64,000 nt of DNA from Allomyces arbusculus. Its lineage: Eukaryota; Blastocladiomycota; Blastocladiomycetes; Blastocladiales; Blastocladiaceae. Within the stretch, counting starts at the first letter, position 1. Each line of letters opens with the position of its first letter. Positions 24,104 to 33,676 of the stretch are shown in pieces. The stretch is taken from contig JADHYV010000064.1 in NCBI GenBank assembly GCA_027604705.1, positions 41,346-105,345 of the forward strand, in the 5' to 3' direction. A model generated the notes under the pieces. That model did not search any database. It was not told the origin of the DNA and saw nothing but the letters and a program-made list of their open reading frames with translations. The position numbers and the translations under genes were made by a program.

Positions 24104-24481
24104 ACGATAGCGACGTGCGCTGCCGCGGCTCGGTTCGTCGCGATGAGGTCGTGCAGGCCACGTACGACGCGTAAAGTCTTGTCGGACTCGGCGTCGGGCG
24201 AGCCACGGCGCTTGCGTCGTGGTCGCGTGGAAACTATACGGTGGAGAAGACTGGGCTGGACGTGAAGCAATAGAACTCGACTTTGATTCGTCGTCACGAC
24301 CGAAATGGAATCGATTACCCATGTTCTTTCTTTGAGAGTCGCTCGACACGGTAGGTTACAGGCCCAACACTAGAAAAAGGAAAAAGCTCATGTTCTCGCA
24401 ACCCCCTCTCCATCCCCACACCCCATCCAAAATAAATACCTGACCATCCCGACTTCCTGTCTCCCTCCATCCACCCTCCCT
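24104..24481. other. Convergent intergenic region (DUF1275 / bZIP)
   Basis: About 380 nt between the two 3' ends. AT-richer than the genes; no feature recognised beyond expected 3' UTRs. Confidence 0.4.
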
Positions 24482-26512
24482 TCACTCACCATCCAAATCC
24501 ATCGCGACCCCTGCCATGACATCCTCCAAGACCATCATCTCATGCGGCACCTCCACCTCGTACTTCATCAGTTCGCCATGAAACCAGCGAATCCGATCAT
24601 TTGCGCGCGCAACCATCTCCTCCAACGCATTCACGCGCTGCTCCAAGTACGTAATCTTGGCCGCTTTCCGCGCGCGCGATTTCCGCGCGGAAAGCGTATT
24701 CCGAATGCGTTTCGCGTCGCGCGGATCCATCGACTCGAGATCGACCAGGTCCGGGTGCGTTTCCGGGATCGCCGCTGGCGCCGCGGCGGCCGCGGAGGTG
24801 CGGGTGGGCGGGACGCTCGGGGTCGCGGCAGTGGCGGCGGCGGCGGCTGCGCGCCGAGCGCGCTTTCTCGCGGGTCCCGACCGGACGTCCGAGAGGTCAA
24901 TCGCGTCGGCGTCAGCTGCCGCGGATGCGGCGGCCGCGGCCGCGAGTTCGGCCATCCCCGTGTGCCCGTTCCTTCCGCCGGCGGTGCGGCGTGCCGGGGT
25001 CGATGGCGCTGCGGCTGTTGATGCAGACGCGGCGGTGGAGGGCGCCTTGTGCTGGATCGGCGCGTCGAGCGGAATCAAGTTGCTGGGGTAGCTGAGGACC
25101 GGCGGAAGGGATTTGCACAGGGTCGTGGATTTCTTGGTCACGGACGGGATCAGGACAGGGGCTGTGGTCGACGAGGTCGTGGATGTACGTGACGCGGACC
25201 GCGGTGGTGGCGGTGGCGCGTCGCCCGCAGGCGTCGGTGCTGGGAATGAGTACCCGCTGGGCCGGAACAGGTGCGTGTGCGTGTGCGCAGCGGCCGCGGC
25301 GGCCGTCGACTGCGACGGCGGCGGCGTGACCGTCTGCGTCCCCTGCGGCGGCGGTGGGGGTGCCGCCACGGGTGGACCGGCAAGGAACGGTGCGCCGAGC
25401 GTGTTCGCGTACTGCGTTGGCATCCCGTACTCGCCGCCGCCGCCACCCGCGTACGCCGCCGCGTACTCGCCGCTCGCGGCCTCGGGTGGAAACGCCGCCG
25501 TCGAGCTGTACAAGTCCTGGAACGCCTCGGGCATCGACATACTGCGGCGCAGCGATGCGGCGGCCGACGTTGCGCGCGATCCCCGGCGACTCTGCGCGCG
25601 CACGTTACTGATGGGCATGAGCCCCTGTGCTGCGTCCATCGGGTCGACACGCGCGAGCGGATCGTCGTCGTCGTCGTCGGTATCGAGGCCGAAATGCATC
25701 CCGCGCGACGACGATTGCGGCGGGGGCGGGGGCAGCGGGACTGTCGTGACGGTCGTCGCCAAGTGGTGCTGCTGGTGCTGCTGCTGCGCGCTGCCGCGAT
25801 GGTGCATGCGCGACGCCGCGGGAGGCGGCGGTGGGGACATGGCGGCTGCTGCGAGGACGGGCGTGAGTGCCTCGCCCACGAGCTCGTCGTCGTCCTCGTC
25901 GCGCCCTTCGTCATCGTCCTCCTCGCCATCGTCCCCACGATGGCCCGGCTGCGTGTTATTTCCCGCCCACGGCACGGTGCGCCGCGCAGCGGGCGAACTG
26001 AGCGCATTCACGTGCTGCGACATATTGAATGCCGACAGCGGCAGCGACGCCTGGTCGCGCGGCGGTAACGGCGGAGCAATGGGTCCGTTTACGACGACGG
26101 GCGCGTGCGAGGGCGGCATCCGTGCGGGGGACGAGAGCAGATCGTCGTCGTCGTCCGAAAGGACGTCCGCCGCAGCCGCCGAGACGAGACTGCTTGCGGT
26201 CACGAGCGACGCAAACGAGGTGCCGCCGTGCGCCCAGTGCGGGACCGGGACGGGCGGTGGCCCTGCAGAGCGCGTCTCGGCGTCGACGTCGACGTCGACG
26301 GGTGCGAGCGGCGGCGGCGGCGAGGCCAGCGGCGGCGGACGCCGCGCGAGGTCGAACAGGGGCGGCGCTGGCGGCGCGCCCGAGCTGCTGCTGCCCGTCG
26401 ATGGCACCCGCGCGGCACGACGCGTGGACGGCGCAGCCGACGTGGCCGAGGGCAGCGTGCGCGGCAGCGGCGGCGGGGTCGCGGCGCGCGCGTCGTTGGT
26501 CGTGGTGGCCAT
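24482..26512 (-). CDS. bZIP transcription factor, Gcn4/CPC1-like basic region
   Basis: Single exon, 676 aa from the ATG in context ccaccATGg (MATTTNDARA); the frame opens 57 nt earlier only through a GTG. Most of the protein is low-complexity A/P/S/D-rich sequence, typical of fungal activation regions, with acidic runs (DDDDDL, GEEDDDEGRDEDDDEL). The DNA-binding domain is at the extreme C-terminus, about residues 597-650. The basic region is KRIRNTLSARKSRARKAAK, with the N-x7-R pattern (N-T-L-S-A-R-K-S-R) of Gcn4-type factors (Gcn4 has NTEAARRSR; CPC1 is similar). It is followed by a short zipper: YLEQRVNALEEMVARANDRI. Gcn4/CPC1 proteins drive amino-acid biosynthesis genes in starvation and are controlled by upstream ORFs; a possible uORF is listed. 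Orthology to Gcn4 is likely but the zipper is short. Confidence 0.8.
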   Translation of the reverse strand: MATTTNDARAATPPPLPRTLPSATSAAPSTRRAARVPSTGSSSSGAPPAPPLFDLARRPPPLASPPPPLAPVDVDVDAETRSAGPPPVPVPHWAHGGTSFASLVTASSLVSAAAADVLSDDDDDLLSSPARMPPSHAPVVVNGPIAPPLPPRDQASLPLSAFNMSQHVNALSSPAARRTVPWAGNNTQPGHRGDDGEEDDDEGRDEDDDELVGEALTPVLAAAAMSPPPPPAASRMHHRGSAQQQHQQHHLATTVTTVPLPPPPPQSSSRGMHFGLDTDDDDDDPLARVDPMDAAQGLMPISNVRAQSRRGSRATSAAASLRRSMSMPEAFQDLYSSTAAFPPEAASGEYAAAYAGGGGGEYGMPTQYANTLGAPFLAGPPVAAPPPPPQGTQTVTPPPSQSTAAAAAAHTHTHLFRPSGYSFPAPTPAGDAPPPPPRSASRTSTTSSTTAPVLIPSVTKKSTTLCKSLPPVLSYPSNLIPLDAPIQHKAPSTAASASTAAAPSTPARRTAGGRNGHTGMAELAAAAAASAAADADAIDLSDVRSGPARKRARRAAAAAATAATPSVPPTRTSAAAAAPAAIPETHPDLVDLESMDPRDAKRIRNTLSARKSRARKAAKITYLEQRVNALEEMVARANDRIRWFHGELMKYEVEVPHEMMVLEDVMAGVAMDLDGE

Positions 26513-26624
26513 GGTGGGATGGCCGTCGGTTGGTTGATGGTGCAGAGTGAGTCCTACGTGCAGCGCCACCGTTAGCGTTGCGCTGTGCCAAAAACCAAGT
26601 CACACCGCCGCCGCTCACATCATC

Positions 26625-26639
26625 AGCATCGTCGCCAAC
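26625..26639 (-). promoter_or_regulatory. Possible upstream ORF in the bZIP leader
   Basis: A minimal ORF, ATG CTG ATG ATG TGA, lies about 110 nt upstream of the bZIP start codon on the same strand. Gcn4-class mRNAs use such very short uORFs for translational control. Whether it is within the transcript is not known from sequence. Confidence 0.35.
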
Positions 26640-27326
26640 GCCCAAACGGACAAACGCACCTCTCGCACACTCGGATGGCGCGCCAGGCTGGAATCAATGC
26701 GTGCGTGGGCGCGTCGTCGACGTCGTTGCGGTCGAAGTCGTACGGGCCGCCGACGTGGGCGCAGCGCCGGTGCTGGTCGTGCGTGGGGGCAGGAGCGCTG
26801 CTGCTGCTGGTGCTGCGAGCCGCCGAGAACGATGGTGGGTCTCGCCGACGGTCGGGATCGCGGATGCGCGGCTGCTGAGTGCTTTCGTCGCCTCGTCCTT
26901 GCCGTCGACGGGCGCTGCGGGCGGGTGTCGCGGCGTGCACGGCGTCGGTGGTGGGGCGCGGGAGGCACTGGGCAGGCAGCGCTGGCAGGGTTCCGCGCTC
27001 GCTTCGAGCAGCAGGCTCGGTGCAGCACTCGAACAAGAGAAAAGTCGAAAGCGCTGCAGCAGTGAGTCGGACGCTTCAGCGCGTGACTCCCAGGCGCCCC
27101 CCTTTCGTTTGCACACCGCACGTCATGCCCATCCACCCTGCTTGACAGCGCCACGTGTCGTTGTCTCATTCATAGAGGCGGGGCTTGCCCACCGCGAAAG
27201 CCCTCATAACCTAACGCACTGACGAAACCTCGGAACAAAAGGCTCTTCTTTCTTCTTTCTGACGTTTACAAACAAACGCACAAAGGGAAAATATACACTC
27301 CCTCCCCATCCCGCTCCGCTCCACCT
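26640..27326. other. bZIP upstream / GATA 3' flank
   Basis: About 690 nt with overlapping short ORFs in several frames, none with recognised content. It holds the bZIP promoter and leader and the GATA 3' UTR. Confidence 0.4.
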
Positions 27327-27453
27327 TTACTCGATCCGCACGTACTCGGCCAGATCAATCCCGTTGCTCATCGCACCCAGCATGCTCCCGCCCGGCGGCG
27401 ACATGCCGAGCGGCGGCGACTCGCCCGCGGGAATCACCACCGCGCGCGTGCGC

Positions 27454-27507
<54 letters not shown>

Positions 27508-29939
27508 GGGACTGGCGCCGCGGCAGTCGGCGGCGGCATCATCACGACCACCGGTGTCGGCGCGCCCGCGGGCCCACCGGCCGCGGCCGCCGCGGCGAGA
27601 CCCTGCACGACGTGCAGCGGTAAATGCACGATCGTGCCGTTCGAGACCATGACGGGCACCAGCTGGTCGGGCGCCATGGCCGGCGCGGACGCGGCGGGTG
27701 CGGGAGGTGCTGGGGGTGGGGGTGGAGACGCGAGCGCCGTCGGTGCGGACGTGGGTGGCGGGAGGACCATGTCCATGGACATCGGCGCGGGGGACGCAAA
27801 AGTCGGCTGCGGAGCATAGGTCGTGGCCGGGACCGGTGGTGGTGGCATGCTCGAGGACGCGGTCGTGAACATGGACATGGGCCGCATCGGCGCGCCGTTG
27901 GGCACCATCGACGTTGGTGCGGCGGGCGGAAGCGACGTGGGCATCGCCATGGACAGAGTCGTGGCCGACGGCAGGATCGGCGCCGACTGGAACGGTGTGA
28001 GCAGCGGCGGGACTTGCTGCTGCTGCGGTTGCTGCGGTTGCGTCTGCATCGGCGCCGTCGTCACTTGCGCCTGCGCCTGCGCCTGCGCGGCCGCACGCAA
28101 CGCGGCCATGTTATCGAGACTCGCCGACCGCAACAGGCCCGGTGGCGGTGCCGCAAGCGACGCGGCACCGATGAGCGGCGTGCCTGGTGGGACCGCCGAA
28201 GGCAGATTCATGGGCGACGTGAACGACGGCCGTACTTGGTGCTGCTGCATTTGCTGCGCCTGCTGGTGCTGAAATTGCTGCTGCTGCATCTGCTGCTGTG
28301 AGACCGGCGCATACATCCCGACCGCCGGCGTCCCCGGCGCCGACGCGACGATCCCCGTGTTCATCGGGTGCGGTACGGGTCCCGGCTGAGGCACTCCATT
28401 GCCGTACCCCGACGCCGCCGCTGCCGCAAACTGCGCGAGTGCCAACGGGTTCCCCGCGGCGACCGCCGCTGCCGCTGCCGCCAAGAACGCGTCCACCGAC
28501 GCAGCTGCCGCGGGCGCGCCGACAAACGGCGCCCCACCCGCGGCAGCTGCCGCCGCATACAGATGCTGTGCGTGCTGCGCATGCTGCTGCTTGACGGCTG
28601 CGGCAGCCGCGGCACGCGACTTCGCCGAAGCGCGATTACGTTTCTTGATCACGTCCGACCGCATTTCAATCGGCCGTTCGGTACCATGCAGCTTGTGGTA
28701 GAGGCCGCACGCGTTGCAGAGCGTCTCGCCGTTGCCGCCGCGCCGCCACAGGGGGGTCGTCGTCGTGTGACAGTTGGAACAGGTGAAGTTTTGCGGCGGT
28801 TGCGTGGGTTTCTTGCCGTTGGTGCCGTTGGTCGTGGTCGGTTCGGGCGCGGGCGCGGATGCGGCGGGCGTCGTGGATGGTGGTGGTGAGGTGGTGGTGG
28901 TGGTCGGGACGGCGGGACTCGACCGCGTCGCGTGCAGTCCTGGCGGCGACCCGGAAACTAGCGGCGGGTGCGGCGTGCACGGCGCCGACACCGACGCGTG
29001 CGTTGGTTCACTGGTCGACGTCGCGGCCACGGGCGTTGGTGCTGAGATCGTCGTCGAGGGGTACTCGCCCACACTCTCGGAAAACGACGCCTGCCGCGGC
29101 CGCTTCGACTTGCGGTACAATGTCGCATCCGACCCGGCGTCGGCTGCGGGCAGCGGTGGACACGACGGCCATGACTCCCGCGCGGCCACAGCAGCACCGG
29201 CAGTCGGACTTGCGGTGAGAATCTCGGCCATGGCAACGTCCCCGTCGGCGTCATCGCTGCCGTTGGTGGAACCCTCACGCATTGCCACGTCCAGGAACAC
29301 GTCTTCGTCACGACGTCCCGGGGCCGGGTCCGCGGCCGGTGCGACCCCCGCCGCCGTAGGTGGGGGTGGGGCAAAGTGCGGCCCCCACATGGGGTGCGGC
29401 CGTGCTGGGGCCGCCGCCGCCGCCGTGGTCGTTGCGGGTGGCGACGCCGTCCGTCGCGCGTTGGCCGCGAGCGTCTCTGCCGCGGTGTCCGAACTCGACG
29501 GCAACGACGCGCGGCGCGTTCGCGTCGATGGCGGCTTGGAACTATTGTTGGCTTGGTGCACCGACAGCGCCATAAGCCGCCACGTCAGGTTCTCCATGCG
29601 TTTCCCGTTGGGCAGCGCGTCCTTGGCCTTGGTGTACAACCGCCACAGTTCCTGGTTTTCGTCGCGCGTTGCCGCGGCCGCAGCTTCGTCCGGGTCCACG
29701 TCGGCGCCGTCATTCTGGTGTTGAGGAGGCAGGAGATCGGGCGAGTCACGGCGCCGCGCGGCGCGCCGGTGCGGCGGGATTTCGGGGAAGTGCAGCGTGT
29801 CGGCAAGCACCTTGGAGACGAGCCGCGTTGTCGTTGACGCGCCCGTGGTGCCGTCGCCGGGCTTGCGGTTGGTGGTGGAGGGGGTGGCGGGCACGGGCGA
29901 CGGCGACGCCCGTAGACCGGCGGGATCCATTCGGAGCGA
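27327..29939 (-). CDS. GATA transcription factor, AreA/Nit2-type
   Basis: 870 aa, single exon from the first convincing ATG (MDPAGLRAS); the frame stays open much further upstream but that part is compositionally random. Residues about 88-125 ([19 protein letters not shown], then [10 protein letters not shown]) are the conserved N-terminal block of fungal nitrogen regulators (DUF1752 in AreA/Nit2/Gln3). The single GATA finger is at about 380-433: CSNC-x17-CNAC, with [10 protein letters not shown] and [11 protein letters not shown], then a basic VIKKRNR tail. The C-terminal 430 residues are A/P/Q/M-rich with several poly-Gln runs, the longest of about 18. Such factors bind HGATAR sites and activate nitrogen-catabolite genes. 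No Nmr-binding C-terminus is obvious. The gene shares its upstream region with the STK32-like kinase. Confidence 0.9.
27454..27507 (+). repeat. (CTG)n trinucleotide tract encoding poly-Gln in the GATA factor
   Basis: About 18 uninterrupted triplets, read as CAG/Gln on the coding strand. Pure triplet runs of this length are length-polymorphic in most genomes. Confidence 0.9.
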
Positions 29940-30910
29940 GCTTGGTGGGTGGAGGTGGGCGGGCGGAATGCGGGTAGCTGGGTGCGCGGGGGCAGGGCGC
30001 GTGAGTCCTCGGTGCGGGGGGGGGGGGGGGGGGCCGATGTCGACGTCGAGGTCGTTGTTGGGTTGACACGGTTGTTGTCGCGCACGGGGAGAGAGACCGA
30101 GCCGGGAGCGGCCGATCGACCAAATCGTCCTCGGTTGCAGTGCACGCGCACGTTTTGCTCCAGGCTTGGATTTGGCTGGGGGAGCGCTGGGGGGTGGGGT
30201 CGGCGGCGTCGGCGGCGTCGGCGGAGGCGTCGGCCAGGGTTCTCTCGCCCGGCGGGGTGGTTGCGTTGGCGTGGGGCTGAATTGAAACAGGCGTCCGGCG
30301 CCGGTCCTGCGGTGGCGACGGTCCACGTGCTGCGTACAGCACAAGCCACGGGGCCACCTGCTGCGCCGCGAAGCGCTGCGCCACACGGCTGCATCTGGAA
30401 GCGTGCGATGCCTATTCCAAGACGCAGCCACGCCGCTGTTCGGCTCTCGTGGCACCACTCCGGCGCAAGCCCTCGTCGCCCTCGTTGCTGGCCATTTCGA
30501 CGCCGGCGCCTTCATTTCTCGGCCGGCATCTCGCCTGGCTTGCGCAACCCCGCCTGCACGGCGAGCACGCTCTCTCTTCGCCGCCAACAACTCGGCGCAC
30601 GACGGTGCTGCCCGCGCAACCACGACGCCGACGCTGCACGCGCAAGAACCGGCCCATTCGCGCACCGTGACGGCGCACTCGGCTCGCTGTTTCGTGACCG
30701 TCTCGCTGTGTGCGACCGTCCAACCGCACGGTCTCGCCGAGCACCCCGCACTGCCAACGACCGCCCAGTGCTTGCCTCGCCGACCGCGCGCCGATCCTGC
30801 CAACGACGCGGCGATCTTGTCGCGCCGCTGCCGATACCCCGGTCCAGCAGTCCCTTCCGCCGTGCCGTGGACAACCACGACCGCCACGACCGCACCGACC
30901 CGCTGCAACT
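29940..30910. promoter_or_regulatory. Divergent promoter region of the GATA factor and the STK32-like kinase
   Basis: About 970 nt between head-to-head start codons. The GATA reading frame stays open through it without meaningful content. It includes an 18-base G run at 30016-30033 (a C run on the GATA mRNA strand) and GGCGTCGGC repeats near 30195-30230. Confidence 0.45.
30016..30033 (+). repeat. Poly(G) run of 18
   Basis: Uninterrupted G homopolymer about 80 nt upstream of the GATA start codon. Such runs are slippage-prone and error-prone to sequence, so the exact length is uncertain. Confidence 0.85.
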
Positions 30911-33192
30911 ATGGGCGGCCAATGGTCCGAGCCCGTCGACCTCAATGGACCAGGTAAATGTCATGACAACCCGGGCCATTGAACCAGTCGAACCATCGCC
31001 CGGCCCGACTCCCATGGAGATGGATGGCGTGGGCACGTTGACGCTTTCATGCCGCCGCCTGCCGTTACTCACCGCACGGCGACACGACCGGCACTTTTGA
31101 CCTAGTGGAGCTCCGCCACTTCCACATTGGCCGGGTCATTGGCAAGGGCGCCTTTGGCAAAGTGCGCATCATCGAGCGCCGCGGGCCCGACAAGACGACC
31201 TACGCGCTCAAGTACATGTACGCCGCCCGTTTTCTCTTCGTTCCAGTACCCGCGCGCTGTCTATGGCTGACCACGCGCCGCGCCGCTGCGCGCACCGTTC
31301 ACAGGAGCAAGGAGCACATTATCAAGCAGCGCGCCTACCGCAACATCATTCGCGAGCGACAGCTGCTCGAAAAGGTCTTTCACCCGTTCATTGTCAACCT
31401 GTGCTTTGCCTGGCAAGACGACCTCTACCTCTACATGGCCTTTGACCTGATGCTTGGCGGCGACCTGCGGTTCCACTTGGGGCGCCACGACCGGTTACCC
31501 GAGGCGGTGGTGCGTGCCCTTTTCAGCACTGACGCCAACTTGATGTCGTTATGTGCTCTGACGGGAGGTTTCTATGCGTGTAGGTTGCGTTCTACGCCGC
31601 CGAAGTGTCGAGTGCCTTGATTTACCTGCATTCCCGAAAAGTTATCCATCGGTGCGTGGGCGCGACCGCGTTTCGGCTGTTTCTCGCCCATTGGGAGCAG
31701 TTTGCTGACCTGATTTGTTTTGCGTTCTTTTAGTGATGTGAAACCCGACAATTTGTTGCTTGACCTGCAAGGTTCGTTTCTTTCCCTTTGCACTTCGCGG
31801 CCGCAGTTGAACTGGAGCTAACGACACGACGCTTCCCAGGTCACGTTCACATCACTGACTTCAACTGCGCGTGCTACCTCGAGGACGGCAAGGCCATCAT
31901 TTCCGAAACCGGCACGCAGGGCTACATGGCGCCTGGTACTGCTCGCGTCGCCGTCCATTACTCCCCGCTCTCCTTCTGCCGCTTCGCTGACCCTGATTCT
32001 GACACCTTCACCAGAGGTCTACACGGACGTTGGGTACCGCGAATCCGTCGACTGGTGGTCGCTTGGCGTGACGCTCTACGAGCTATTACACGGGGAGCGC
32101 CCGTTTATTGCCAACTCGATCGAGGAACTCGCACGGCTCGTCAAGACCGAACCCGTCACGTGGAACTGCGACGCGTCGCCCGAAATGCGCGAGTTTGTGC
32201 TGGGCCTGTTGACGCGATCCACGTCACGCCGACTCGGGTGCGGGCGGAACGGACCGCTCGCCGTGCGCAACCACATGTTGTTCGACAAGTACGGATACGA
32301 CTGGGATCTGTTGGTGGCGAAAGAACTCGAGCCGCCGTTTGCGCCAGACGTACGTTGCCCGGATTCGGTCCCACCACCGCTTCACTCGATAGATGGATGG
32401 ATGGTCTGACACGTCTGGAAATGATAGCCGACCGCATCCAATTTCGACGCACGGTTCGAACTCGAAGAACTGCTCCTCGAAGAAGAAGCGCCGCTCGTCG
32501 CACAGCGCCGCGCACACCGCAAGTCGCGCCGCGCCTCCCCCACCGCCTCCGGCGCGACCGCCGACGGCGGCACCTCCTCCCCACCGAACCCGATGGCGCG
32601 TGAACTCGCGGTCCTCGAATCCGAATTCCACATGTTCGACTACCTGATCTTCGAGCGGTACACGGGCATCGTCGACCCGTTCAAGGCCTCCGTCGGCGAC
32701 CCGCCCGATTGGGTCAAGTGCGTCGACCCGCCGAAACCCGCGGTCGAGGACGAACCTCCGACGCCGGAACCGGCGGCAGCGGCGGCGGCGGCGGCGGTGA
32801 CCCCGCCGCCACTCCCAAGGCGTGCCCGCGCCGCGTCCGCGAGCATGCGCCGCGTCGCATCGACCACGTCGGCGCTGCGGGACGTGGTGGTCGGGTTGTT
32901 ACATCGCGGGTCGAACGCGTCGTCGATGAATGGCGGGTCGGCGGCAGGGTCGCCCGTGGGTTCGAATGCGGGGTCCACGCGCAGCAGTTCGCTGATCACG
33001 ACTCCGCCGTCGTCGTGGCTCGCGCCGCCGAGGCGCGCCGTGCATAGGGCTCCGAATGGCGGGGCCGCCGTGGTGTCGACGGGACCGGGGGGTGGGGGAA
33101 ATGGAGGAGGTGGGGGTGGGGGTGGGGGTGGAGGGGGAGGGATAGTGCCGCCGGTGCAGCCGCAGCAGCCGCAGGTCGCGCCGGCGATGTAG
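30911..33192 (+). CDS. STK32/YANK-family serine/threonine kinase
   Basis: Eight exons: 30911-30953, 31106-31217, 31305-31509, 31584-31651, 31734-31771, 31840-31935, 32015-32349 and 32428-33192; 553 aa with every phase consistent. Kinase landmarks: GKGAFGKV (about 25-32), lysine in ALKYM (about 50), HRDVKPDN (142-149), DFN at 162-164 where most kinases have DFG, MAPE, and DWWSLGVTLYELL. DFN is characteristic of the YANK family, as are HVHITDFN and the post-kinase FELEELLLEE block. The protein starts MGGQWSEP, a good N-myristoylation signal (Gly2, Ser6), as in human STK32 (MGANTS); membrane attachment is likely. The last 150 residues are A/S/P/G-rich with a glycine run near the end. Substrates of the family are poorly known. 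All catalytic residues are present. Confidence 0.93.
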
Positions 33193-33676
33193 GTGGGTAA
33201 GTAGGTAGAGTGTATATTGTAATTTTGGGGAATAGAGACTGGTCAGGTCGTCAACTGGGACTGGAGAACCATGCAGGCCAGACTAATGGGCAGGCACGTT
33301 GAGACGGGAAGGAAATCTTTGACATGCAAGTCGTGACAAGAAGGAAAAACAACGGTTTTGTGCAATGGCCGTTCGGCGAGGAGCAAAAGACGATATGTGC
33401 ACCGGACGATACTTATCGCATCCCAGAGCGCCTTTTCTTACACTGTGCTGGAGACCCGGTTAGGAGATACCTTCCAGACGAAGTGAAATGCAAGTGCGCG
33501 CTCATGATTCGTGGGCAACATTGATGGAGGGGGAGGGCGGCAGGAAATCGCCATCAAAGTCATGAGAGTGTGAAACTAGGCGTTGAGTCCCGGTTGCTCA
33601 AAATCAATATCAACGAAAAAAGGGACGGAACAATACCTATCACAAGCATCAGAAATAATCAGCGGAACTGACAACC
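33193..33676. other. Intergenic region before F-box copy D
   Basis: About 480 nt between the kinase stop and copy D start on the same strand. A 66-codon ORF at 33324-33524 has no recognisable content. The copy D promoter should lie here. Confidence 0.4.

Noticed and set aside
25113-26537. 474-codon plus-strand ORF opposite the bZIP gene
   Set aside because: Low-complexity antisense of a GC-rich coding region, without domain or start context. The minus strand has a clear bZIP domain.
29940-30908. N-terminal extension of the GATA ORF by about 320 codons
   Set aside because: The frame opens at a non-ATG codon and the sequence is compositionally random. The ATG at 29939 starts conserved-type sequence and leaves room for a promoter shared with the kinase.
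29949-31100. 383-codon plus-strand ORF overlapping the kinase 5' region
   Set aside because: It crosses the kinase first exon and intron in another frame and has no domain; the kinase exon model explains the region.
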